DNA of 64,000 nt from Omphalotus guepiniiformis. Lineage: Eukaryota > Basidiomycota > Agaricomycetes > Agaricales > Omphalotaceae. A program made the translations under genes and the position numbers. Shown here one piece after another: positions 21,200-29,927 of the stretch; position 1 is the stretch's first letter, and every line of letters starts with the position of its first letter. The notes beneath the pieces were generated by a model. The model searched no databases, was not told where the DNA came from, and worked only from the letters and a program-made list of their open reading frames with translations. The stretch is taken from positions 62,001-126,000 of the forward strand of contig JAQOOI010000046.1 of NCBI GenBank assembly GCA_028554645.1, in the 5' to 3' direction.

Positions 21200-23119
21200 C
21201 CTGCCTCCATCTGAGGACGCGCACAACCTCCACATCCCCAACCACCTCACTCACACGACCGAGACAACGCGTAGCGAACACCTGCTGAATGATTCCTTTA
21301 CGGATCTACTAAGGGACTCGAACGCGCTCGTCGAGGAATGCGAGGATCATGCTGCGGGTGCAGGGCTCGTGCTCTGGGGAAGGGGAGGGGAAGGGTGGCT
21401 GGCCCGTGACGCGTCTCCCCGAATGATTCAAATCCTGGAACTACGGGGGTGAGCGCGTGCATCGGTTGCCCAACACCCTGCCACGCTCGCACGGAGTCGC
21501 GCCATCCCAACAACGACATGCTGTGCGCCATATACTGACCTGAATGACCCCTGGTTGCAGCTGCATCGACTCAAAACCTTGAAAATGTATCCACCGACGA
21601 TTCAGCAGGTACGAGGCGTGTACACAGCGTCCCTCTGTGCAGTACTGACACTCGCCCGCAGACGCAGACCGAAACCGAAGACGGCGAGGTAGAGCCAGTG
21701 CGTATCGTTGCCGATGTAGACATCCGGGCGCTGCTGGACCGAGCGTATAAACTGCAAGACTTGGGGCCTGAAGAAGAGCTGGAAACGTTTGACCCTGATG
21801 CAACCGTTCCATCACCGGGAGGCATGGCTGCTAAAAGACCTGCGGCGGAGTGCGACGGGTTGAATGCTCCAGCAGATGCCAAGCGTAGGAAGTCGGAGAG
21901 TCAAGAGGCGGGGAGTAGGAAGCAGTCGTACACCAACCGAAAGCGCAAGTGGAGGAAAGCCGCCGAATATGACAAAAACGGCCACTTACACTCTTACAAA
22001 AGAGCAGTCGACACAGCATCGCCTTTATTCGCTGACTTCGAAGGGGAATCGTTCAACATTGCCAAAGGAGCCTACGTTGGAGTCAACGGCAAGCCTCGAG
22101 GACGCACCGTGTCCCGAACGCCGGAGTACTTTTCGCAAAGAAACTTTCAGTACGTGGGATGGCATGGGGAGTAAGTGCTGTTTCTTCGCCACGACCCGCG
22201 GGCCATTGATCGTAGTGCGCAGAGTAGCCCGACCAATAGTAGACTCAAAAGGACGTGTGCTAGTAGTAGGGGTGAAGAAGTTAAATAATCCGAAATACGA
22301 GGAAAATTTGAAGGAAGCATTTGACCTCATCGAGCAGTCTCGGGTCACCGCACCCTTTGAGAGCAAGGACAAACGACACAAACGAGGAAATTTTCCGGCT
22401 GCAGCGTATGGTATATCTTACGGGAAGGGGCAACCAAGGCCAAAACGGTTGGGTGGTATCCTGCAGCCCATGATGGCGAACCTTCTTGACAGACCGTGCT
22501 TTCAAAATATTGCTGAGGTTCAAAGTGGTCAGTCAGTTCAACGATTACCGTGACCCACTGCTAATAGAGGCCAACAGCTGCGTTTGCGACATGGTCGCCG
22601 AAGAATTACAAGTATTACTTTCAGCGCAACAAGGAGCTGCAGGAGGCTTTGCCTGGCCTGAAGTTCAACTACGGCAGAAGTGTATTTGCCTGTATGACTG
22701 TAAATTTCGGACCGAACACCAGAACATTCGTCCATGCCGACACAAAGAACACAGCGCACGGCATGTGCGCTATAACGTCAGGTGGGAATTACGATAGCAC
22801 GAAAGGTGGCCACATAGTACTATGGGACTTGAAAATAATCATGGAGTTTCCGCCTGGGTGCACAATACTTCTACCGTCCGCGCTTTTACTTCACTCGAAC
22901 ACGGCGATACAGGCCAACGAGACCCGGTACTCCATCACACAATACAGTTCGGGAGGTTTGTGGCGATGGCTGGACGACGGGGGTCGGACTGTCAAAGACA
23001 TCAGAGAGAACGATCTGGAGGCGCTAAAGCTTATGAAGGAAAGGAACGCAGCTCGTGAACAAAATGTACTGGACATGTTTTCAACATGGGAGGAACTGAG
23101 GCAAGCAAGAGCAGCGTGA
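21200..23119 (+). CDS. TET/JBP-like 2-oxoglutarate/Fe(II) dioxygenase (fungal type), multi-exon
   Basis: A chain of exons ends at 23119. The catalytic part (about 22580-23060) reads FATWSPKNYKYY, NFGPNTRTF, then the iron site HAD (HxD), CAITSGGNYD, GGHIVLWDLK, FPPGCTILLPSALLLHSN (distal His) and ETRYSITQY (Arg for 2-oxoglutarate), then GGLWRW. This order is that of fungal TET/JBP proteins, which oxidise 5-methylcytosine in DNA. Upstream exons give an Asp/Glu- and Lys/Arg-rich N-terminus (KRKWRKAAEYDKNG) and VARPIVDSKGRVLVVG. Introns read: GTACGAG..CGCAG near 21610-21660, GTAAGT..GCGCAG near 22170-22220, and one ending CTAATAG near 22566. The first exon and start codon are not resolved. Iyer and colleagues tied fungal TET/JBP expansion to KDZ transposons; here the carrier is Helitron-like. 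Confidence 0.8.
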
Positions 23120-23425
23120 CACATCGGGAGATGGATGTATATATATTTGCAGTATCTACCTACACAAAAACCCCCTCGGAACAGAGGCCCAGTACAAAGA
23201 CCATATTAAGCAAGTAGAATACCACCCTATACATACATGCACCTAGGACACGAGACAAATGATAGCATTATCTGTATAGCAAAAGAATTTTTTTTCAGTG
23301 ACACAGGAAGAGAGAACATATGAAGACAAGTGTTTTTTTTTTGTAGTCTACATGGAAGGGCAGGACCCAGAACATGGCAGACCATAAAGATCAAGGTGGG
23401 TGTAGATGCTGCAGAAGATTGGTGA
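23120..23425. other. Convergent 3' spacer
   Basis: About 306 bp between the stop of the TET/JBP-like gene and the stop of the convergent unknown gene. It contains T-rich runs (23290-23297 and 23333-23342) compatible with 3' UTR signals for both genes. No gene seen. Confidence 0.5.
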
Positions 23426-25971
23426 TTAATTGGAGTTGTCGGCCTTCGGCTTGGCCAAGAGTATGATAAACAACACGTTGAAGTGAGCCGTGAGGTGCAC
23501 AGCGTTGTTGAGGTTCGGCCAACCAGTGAGGGTGAAACCAACGGTCACTAGGGTGTCTTGCGGAACCTCGGCCTTGTTATAGCGTGGCAGCGAACGAAGT
23601 TGATCCCAGTCCGAGGCGCGAAAAGCAAACCCGTTGTAAGCACGATCGCCCTTCTTCAACGCTCCGAGACGAGCACGACCGTCATAAACAGGAACTGCAA
23701 AGGAATTAAAACAGAGGAGGAAGTGTCAGGGAGCATTGTAGAACAAAAGACGGAAGGTACGGACCGCCTTCACCATACTGCAAGAAAGGAGGAGTGGTGG
23801 CCACAACAGCGGTGGAAGGAGCAGCTGCAGCCGCAGGAGAGGCAATCGTACCACGCCTGCGTGGCGAGGTGAAAGTCGAAGGAGGCGCAGACTGGGAAGC
23901 TAAGACAAAAACACTATGAGGTTTAATAAACAGAAAAAGGGTGTAACACACGAGGTGGGGCGACGCGAGGACGCCAATCCTCTTTACGAGACTGAAAAGC
24001 AATCATGCCTCCATCAACAGGGGCATGAAAAGTGTGCACGCCAAAGTGCTCCCCAAGACCACCCTCCATCAACTCGTATTCCTGTTCGAAGGGGCGGACC
24101 CATATCTTGCGTGCCTTCGAATCCGTAGGCCCAGAGCCAATACTGAGCTGGCTGAGATTGCAGATCCCTGTCAACACAAGCACCGCATTGTCGCGACTTC
24201 CAGGCACGTTGGCGACCAGAGCGCAATCGAAGCCTCTGCGAAGCATAGCGGGGGACAAACGAGACACGTTGATGTAGTTGCGGTACTGGACAAACTGAAG
24301 AGCCAGTCGCAGACGACTACAAAGCAGAGTAAGAATCAAATCAGGCAATGGATTATAAGAAGGATTTACGCTTTGGCATTGCCGTCCAGCGCCGCAAAGA
24401 AGGACCCGTAATTAGCGGCGTAGCTTTCAGCAGGCGCACGCGACGTAGCGTAAGGAATCATTTGTGCCGGTGCAGGGGCATGGGCCAAGGTCGAATAGTA
24501 GGTCTGGAGAGACGGATCTTGAAGAGCGATATCGAGTGCAGACGGAGGCGAAGGCGCGATAGTAGCGGCAGGTTCGCGTTCCACGTCGGAACCGGCTTCA
24601 CCGACAACGCTGTCGTCGTCGCTGCAACAAAAGAGTCAGCACGAGGCAATAAGGCCAACGACAAACGATGAACGAACGTGGGGTCAGCGTCCGCGGCAGG
24701 AATGTTATCAGGGTCATCTTGCCTAGAAAGGAAAGCATGAGTGTAAGTCTGTGCACAGGTAAAGGTACTTGCAGAATATCAGTTTCAGCGTCTGATAGGG
24801 TGGCGTCGACGGTAGGGTGAGCAGGCGTAGCTGGACCGTCGCCAGAGAAAGGGTCTTCGTTGTTTGAATAGGCAGCACGATCATCCGGGCGCTGAGAGAA
24901 GAAGGCGACAATGAGTCCAACACGGAACCGAAGGGAAATTAGACAAGTACCTCGAAGCCCTCCGACGCAGGAGAAGACGGTATGGAAATGACAGCAGGCA
25001 CGATACTGCACGGGGAACCATCAAGAAACAAGATAAAGCAGATGCGTGGTGCCACACTCACTTAGCCGGCGCGCGGATAGATGCAGGAATCGCGGAGAGA
25101 CGAGATTCCAGGTGAGACTCGGGGTCTTCCTTTACAACACTAAATAACCAGCCAGATCAGGGAACGCATAGCATTGCACACGTCACGATTCACTCACGGT
25201 TTGCGCGAGACAATACGCTGGGCCCGGGCAGCAACCTTCTGAGAAGAAGGCTGCGGGGCTCGTCTGTACAGATACAGGTTAACAACACGTAGGAGCAAAC
25301 AAGGTTAGAATATGGCCACCTAATATTAGGATACTCAGACAACAATTCCGGCAGGTCGGAGTCAGAGCCTTCAGCGACGGGAGACACAGCGGTACGGGAC
25401 CGGGCAGGCCTGCGCAGGTGAGGAGAGTGAGCAAATATAGAAGCATGGAGAGCACAGACATACGTGGAAGGACGAGGAGACGCACGCTCAACTTCACCGG
25501 GATCGGCGACGAAGTCGGCACCACCAAGGACAGCAGCGACGGAATCATCAGCCTCACCGTCGCGGTACAGAGACCGAGGAGTGGGCTTCGGACTTGTAAA
25601 CAGAATCAGGCTGTCAGGACCAAGAAAGTACCAATAGCAAAGAAAATACCCACGCGCGGGCGGACCTTCGAGGAACGATGAAAGCCCCTGCTTCACGCGT
25701 GTCGAGGTGCTGCTTTTTAGGAGATGGAGAGCTAGAGGGAACAGTTAAACGTGATACACAGAAAGCAAGAAGACACGTACCCCGAAACAACATCAGCATA
25801 TCGCTTTTTCGGGGTAGAGGGGGCCGAAAGTGGACTGAAATCGAAGTAGTTAGCAACGACAGGGAAACGGCAAGCATCCACGTACGACAACGGGACATCA
25901 TTGCCAACTGCGACGTCGCGATGGGTCGCCGCCTTTCTGGGAGAAACGGACTTAGAAGTTCTAGAGGACAT
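23426..25971 (-). CDS. Multi-exon gene of unknown function (cargo of the giant element)
   Basis: The best start is the ATG at 25971 (MSSRTSKSVSPRKA), first exon ending KKRYADVVSG before a GTACGT donor. Later exons on the same strand carry acidic, Pro/Ser-rich text (EADDSVAAVLGGADF, EDPFSGDG), then about 24290-23970 NYINVSRLSPAMLRRGFDCA...IWVRPFEQEYE...FQSRKEDW, then SQSAPPSTFTSPRRRG, and finally VPVYDGRARLG...FAFRASDWDQLRSLPRY...TLVTVGFTLTGW...LFIILLAKPK. The last two joins (GTGTGT..CTTAG and GTCCGT..TGCAG) keep frame. I recall uncharacterised agaricomycete families with the VPVYDGR...VG.T ending present in many copies per genome, but cannot verify this. No catalytic motif is visible. It is convergent with the TET/JBP-like gene and divergent from the 26.8-kb gene. 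Confidence 0.6.
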
Positions 25972-26846
25972 CACGAGGAGACAAAGAACGCGGAAAGGAA
26001 GATATAGAGAACGCACCTCACGACTCACAAGCCCGTATAAATACGCACGGAGAACTTCACCTCAACCGACTCAGCAGGTGCGTATACGCAGTGAACGTAA
26101 AAAGTGCAAGCAGAAAAACGGTGAAAAAAAAAAAAAAAAGAAGTCACCCCCCTCGACGAAGTAAGGGATAGAGGTCAAGCCTCGGGGATAGGACAGAGAA
26201 GCCAGGTGAAAGGATTCACATCGATTGAAAGGCAATGGTTGAAAAGAGAAAAAGAAGATATTTCTCGTTACATGAAGACACAGAAGAGACCTAAATGAAA
26301 GAACAAAGGAGCACTAGGAAGCTGGTTGCAACATAGAGTGCACAGATAAGGTCGCCTCAATTCAACCAACGGGAAACGGCGGTTCGGAGAAGAGTCGAGG
26401 GAACCACCGGTGCTTTTGCAAAGCGTCGAAAGGATTCACATTGAGTGAAAGAAAATGGACGGAAAAAGAAGATGGGTGAACGTTACATGGAGACACAGAA
26501 GAGACCTAGACGATTTTTGGAAAGAGTGTTAGGCTGGAGGTCGCAGGTCGCATCAGCAACAGCGCTGATAAGGCACTATGAAATCAACGCGCAGGAAAAA
26601 ATGATTCCGAGAGGACTCGAAAGCGATTATCTGTTGCAGGGCAGGAAGGACACGTATTCTCTCCGGGACGTAATAGAGGGACGATAAGGACGAAGAAACA
26701 TCATAGTCGCATCAGAGATGTCAAGTTGAACCGACCGAACAGAGAATCGAGCAGCAGGGATGCAGCACACACCATAAATTAAATTTGAAGGTAAGAGTAA
26801 AAGGGGGATTTGAAAGGGAGGGCAGACCAATACCCCGCTTTACATC
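25972..26846. other. Divergent spacer with a diverged direct repeat
   Basis: 875 bp between two divergent genes. It contains a run of about 15 A (near 26126-26140) and a diverged direct repeat of about 80-85 nt (26208-26292 and 26428-26507), both copies beginning AAAGGATTCACAT and ending CAGAAGAGACCT. No gene seen. Confidence 0.5.
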
Positions 26847-28043
26847 ATGGACGCCAGGTACTACGACACAGCTGCAGCCAGTAAGTATATTGGCTAAAAT
26901 AAAAGACGTACGCTGACTGTGAAATAAACATGCAGAAACCAAAGTGGAAGAGCTAGCGCAAAGCAGAATCGGGGGAGAATTTGCGCCCCCCCATCTAGCA
27001 ACCTTCACAAAAGTAAGTAACACCTCGCGTCTACCAAGAGACGCACGGTACGCAGCTGACTGTGATCGAACTCAGGAACCCGACTGGACGAGCGGCATAG
27101 AAGTGGCAACTGCTGGAACACCAGCAGCGTTGCGGATAGTGTCTACGGACAAGGAGGCGGCGGAAGAGGTAGTGTTTGCTGTTCAGGGAGTGTTGGTAAA
27201 CAAAGACCTGCCACCAGTGCGGGTAAAGACTCAGTGAGGATTCCCATTCAGACAGAACCATACAGGAATTTAGACTCACTCAGATACAGGAGCACCAAAC
27301 CAACGTTCCTGCGGCAGTCAGTCGAAATATGCGGACTTGGAAGCGCCACTTTCGAAGACGCGGTGAGAGGGATTGAAGATCTCGACGGCGCACTAGCGCG
27401 CTACGTGCCAGAGGACACGTTGGACGAACAGGATGTGGTTGGTAGCTACCAAGGGTGGAAGACGATCCAGGTGGCCAATAGATACTTCACGTCCCGTGCG
27501 ATGGCGCGAGACGTAGAAACGGTGAATTTCGAAGACGGCGTGGACGAGGAAGGAATGCTTGCAAAGATTGCAGGTAAGACCCACGTTCACACCACGGAGA
27601 ACCAGGTGAAGTACTATGAGAGGAAAAAGACTAGCACTGGGGAACACAGGTAAGAATACTGACCAAGGGAGGAGGGAGCGCAAAAGTACTCACAGTGTAC
27701 GCATAGCTTCGTGAAGATGCAACCGGTGGCGTTCAAAACAGGGGACATCGTCGAAGTGAAGGTGACGCTGATGATGATCGAAGCAGGGGCGAAGGGGAAA
27801 CCGAAGAGGCACCGGTCAATCGGGGTTTTGAGGTCAGTAACGTTGCTCGAAAATGAACTGACAGAGGTAAGCGGGCCACAATACGGGACACGGGAGTAAA
27901 GACTCACGAGAGCCGCACAGGAAGCACGACGGGCCGCAGCCAGAAAGAGCGGGATACCGAGCCTGAAACGAAGAGCAGATTACGACGACGAGATGGAAGG
28001 CGAGGCCAGTGCGAAAATGAGTAGAATGCAAGTCAACGAGTAG
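26847..28043 (+). CDS. Multi-exon gene of unknown function (cargo of the giant element)
   Basis: Start at 26847 (MDARYYDTAAA), donor GTAAGT at 26881, acceptor TGCAG at 26931-26935. Another intron runs from GTGAGG (27234) to CTCAG (27283), joining VKTQ to YRSTKPTFLRQ in frame. A further intron joins GEH to SFVKMQPVAFKTGDIVEVK. The C-terminus is basic with a possible nuclear signal (SLKRRADYDDE). Motifs in order: GLGSATFEDAV, GWKTIQVANRYFTSRAMARD, KTHVHTTENQVKYYE, and VAFKTGDIVEVKVTL with VLRSVTLLE. I recall the GDIVE-VLRS pair from an expanded uncharacterised agaricomycete family; not verified. The last junction (near 27897-27912) is ambiguous in phase. It is the gene nearest the 5' end of the element. 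Confidence 0.6.
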
Positions 28044-28275
28044 AACATACACGCGAAAAGCACGTACACGTAATTTCTCTGTATTATCTCTGAATACAGA
28101 AAACAAAAAACAAAAAGATAGACAGGAAGGAAAAGTGCTGACACGAACAACAAATAAAGATGACGAGAGCGCGCAGACGCTGCTGGTAACCGACAAATAA
28201 AGATGACGACAGCACTCGCAGAGGAAAGGGACTGGTGGCGGCAGTTGACAAATAACGATGACGGCAACGTTCACA

Positions 28276-28505
28276 CTTAACAGGAGCAACAGAGAGGAAA
28301 ACGAGCCTCAGCAACGTAGCACGTGAACAAAAGGAACAAGCTGAAAAAGTGACGTGCCGAAATAAAAGACAGCGGCATCACGCTTAACTGGATCAATACA
28401 GAGGTTACACGAGCCCTCAGCAACGTGGCACGTGACAAAGAGGAATATGCCGAAAAAGTGACGTGCCGAAATGAATGACAGCGGCATCACGCTTAACTGG
28501 ATCAA
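28276..28505. repeat. Two tandem copies of a roughly 108-nt unit near the 5' terminus of the giant element
   Basis: Units starting at 28276 (CTTAACAGGAGCAA) and 28384 (CTTAACTGGATCAA) are the same sequence with few differences. Each contains CAGCAACGT.GCACGTGA, AAAAGTGACGTGCCGAAAT and CAGCGGCATCACGCTTAACTGG. Just upstream (28149-28262) are three copies of a shorter motif, ACAAATAA.GATGACG, about 40-56 nt apart. They lie 55-285 bp from the 5' end of the element, the place of the Rep-binding or promoter sequences in rolling-circle elements (inference). Confidence 0.7.
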
Positions 28506-28551
28506 AATTGGCACAAAAATCGCGAGAAAGAACGAGTTCTACATTACATTT

Positions 28552-28561
28552 CGAACTCGTA
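28552..28561 (-). repeat. Terminal inverted repeat (5' end of the giant element)
   Basis: CGAACTCGTA, inverse complement of TACGAGTTCG at 8614-8623. It touches the right boundary of the insertion; the last A may belong to the copia target. A related copy AACGAGTTCT lies 22 nt inside (28531-28540), so the 5' end carries the motif in both orientations and could fold back. Confidence 0.65.
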
Positions 28562-29439
28562 ACCACGACAGCGGCAACATCTCGATACACCAACGACCGT
28601 TAATCAACACCACATTAGAACGTTTCGAAATGGTAGGATGTTCGCCGAAGTATACGCCACTATCTCCAGGACTAGACCTTTCTGCAAGCCAACCGCTCCC
28701 TATTCCAGTTGAAGACACGACTTTCATGCGAGACAAGGATTACATGGGTCTCGTAGGATGCTTGAACCATATTGCTCAAGGTACCAGGCCCGATATCGCT
28801 TACGCCGTCTCCCTTCTCCAACGTTTTGCATCCGATCCACGTCCTATCCACTGGTCAGCTGGAAAACATATTCTCGCGTATCTCAGCGCTACCATGAACT
28901 ATAAACTCACCTATCGTCGTCGAGAGAATCTTGGGGAAGAACAAGAAGAAGGGGTGAAAATTCTTGGATATAGCGATGCATCGCATGCGGATGTGAGAGA
29001 TGAAAATGGAGAGGCTACCCGAAAGTCAACCATGGGATACGTCTTCCTGATCGGAGGAGCAGCCGTCTCTTGGAGCTCAAAGAAGCAAGCCGTTGTCGCT
29101 TTGTCTACGACCGAAGCCGAGTACATCGCTCTCGTACATTCCGGCAAACAAGCCGTATGGATGGGGAACTTCTTGAAGGGTATAAGGCGGCCAATTCTAG
29201 GTACTCCGGAGATCAAGGTAGACAACCAGAGTTCTTTGGCTTTGACGAAGACAACTACTCACCATGCTCGGACCAAACATTTCGACACGAACTGGGCGTG
29301 GATCCGAGACGTTGTTCGAGAACGTGAAATGGTCTTTACTTATGTCCCCTCTTCCGAAAATCTGGCCGATATTCTGACCAAATCATTGCCGCGTCCGGCT
29401 GTAGAGAAATTGACGAAGAGCATGGGGTTACGAGATTGA
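28561..29439 (+). CDS. Copia polyprotein, second part (end of RT and RNase H)
   Basis: Continuation of the copia pol frame after the 20-kb insertion; the 3,570-nt first part plus 879 nt here give 1,482 codons. It carries the RT/RNase H linker (TTLERFEMVGC...TPLSPG), DYMGLVGCLNHIAQGTRPDIAYAV, then copia RNase H with YSDASHAD, STTEAEYIAL and KHFDTNWAWIRD, and ends ENLADILTKSLPRPAVEKL before the stop at 29437-29439. The first plus-strand ATG that opens this frame (about 28471) lies in the inserted element and is not a real start. On its own this half is a pseudogene fragment; its RNase H residues are intact. Confidence 0.92.
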   Translation, partial: NHDSGNISIHQRPLINTTLERFEMVGCSPKYTPLSPGLDLSASQPLPIPVEDTTFMRDKDYMGLVGCLNHIAQGTRPDIAYAVSLLQRFASDPRPIHWSAGKHILAYLSATMNYKLTYRRRENLGEEQEEGVKILGYSDASHADVRDENGEATRKSTMGYVFLIGGAAVSWSSKKQAVVALSTTEAEYIALVHSGKQAVWMGNFLKGIRRPILGTPEIKVDNQSSLALTKTTTHHARTKHFDTNWAWIRDVVREREMVFTYVPSSENLADILTKSLPRPAVEKLTKSMGLRD

Positions 29440-29467
29440 AGTGAAGCTTCTCAGGCTTCAGGGGGAG

Positions 29468-29922
29468 TGTTGAAGTATTATGATGAAGCCTTCGGGCTCC
29501 TGGTATACCTTTCTTATGACTATTCATGATTACACAAGATTCGTTACTTACCTACTTGTTTCCGTTTATAGATACACGATTTCCTGTTTAGTTATTTGTC
29601 CGTTCCCTACACGATAGTCTCTACACCTCCGTTCCGTTGTTACTTACCGCTTATGGTCGTATCACCGACCACATATACCTTTCGTTTCGTTTCTCTAACA
29701 CCCTCAGTCGATTCCCACTTACTGTGTATCGCCTGAGGTGTGTATTCTTTATATTCTTTCCTTCTATTCATTTACTTACTATCTACTACAGTACGAAGAA
29801 CTCATTACTTACAAGTACTCGTTCTTATCAGGTACTGTAAACTACAATATCAGTCGATTCCCACTTACTGTGTATCGCCTGAGTACGAAGAACTCATTAC
29901 TTACAAGTACTCGTTCTTATCA
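29468..29922 (+). repeat. 3' LTR of the copia element
   Basis: 455 bp, TG...CA, matching the 5' LTR wherever I compared them. It is preceded by a short purine tract GGGGGAG (29461-29467) that should prime plus-strand DNA synthesis, and followed by AGAAG, the target duplication. Confidence 0.95.
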
Positions 29923-29927
29923 AGAAG

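Larger units (their letters stand above)
8581..28560 (-). mobile_element. Giant (about 19,980 bp) Helitron2/Helentron-like element with cargo genes, nested in copia pol
   Basis: Joining base 8580 to base 28561 puts both halves of copia pol in one frame and gives a sensible RT/RNase H linker (..MEY + NHDSG..), so the insertion is about 19,980 bp with no visible target duplication (ends uncertain by 1-2 nt). The Rep/helicase lies on the minus strand, so the element reads from right to left. Its 5' end starts ACGAGTTCG; near its 3' end the inverse CGAACTCGT precedes a perfect 8-bp hairpin (8591-8610), 10 nt from the terminus. Asymmetric inverted repeats plus a 3' hairpin are known for Helitron2/Helentron elements; classical TC...CTRR ends are absent. 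Cargo includes GIY-YIG, F-box-like, TET/JBP and two unknown genes. It looks intact and young because it sits in a copia copy with identical LTRs. Confidence 0.85.
4436..29922 (+). mobile_element. Ty1/copia LTR retrotransposon, full length, interrupted by a 20-kb element
   Basis: Two 455-bp LTRs starting TG and ending CA bound the element and look identical on reading. A perfect 5-bp duplication, AGAAG, sits at 4431-4435 and 29923-29927. Inside are a primer-binding site, one long gag-pol ORF in copia order (gag, protease, integrase, reverse transcriptase, RNase H) and a short G-rich tract just before the 3' LTR. The ORF is broken only by the insertion at 8581-28560. Without it the element is about 5.5 kb and pol is open from end to end. 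Identical LTRs plus an open ORF indicate a very recent copy. Confidence 0.95.

Noticed and set aside
8581..28560. Reading the 20-kb insertion as a Starship, Crypton or Maverick element
   Set aside because: I see no DUF3435-type tyrosine recombinase, no protein-primed DNA polymerase, no retroviral-type integrase inside the unit and no target duplication. The Rep HUH and PIF1 helicase motifs and the hairpin end fit a Helitron-type element instead.
28471..28560. Independent start of a copia gene at 28471
   Set aside because: The ATG and first 30 codons lie in the inserted element; only the sequence from 28561 belongs to copia.
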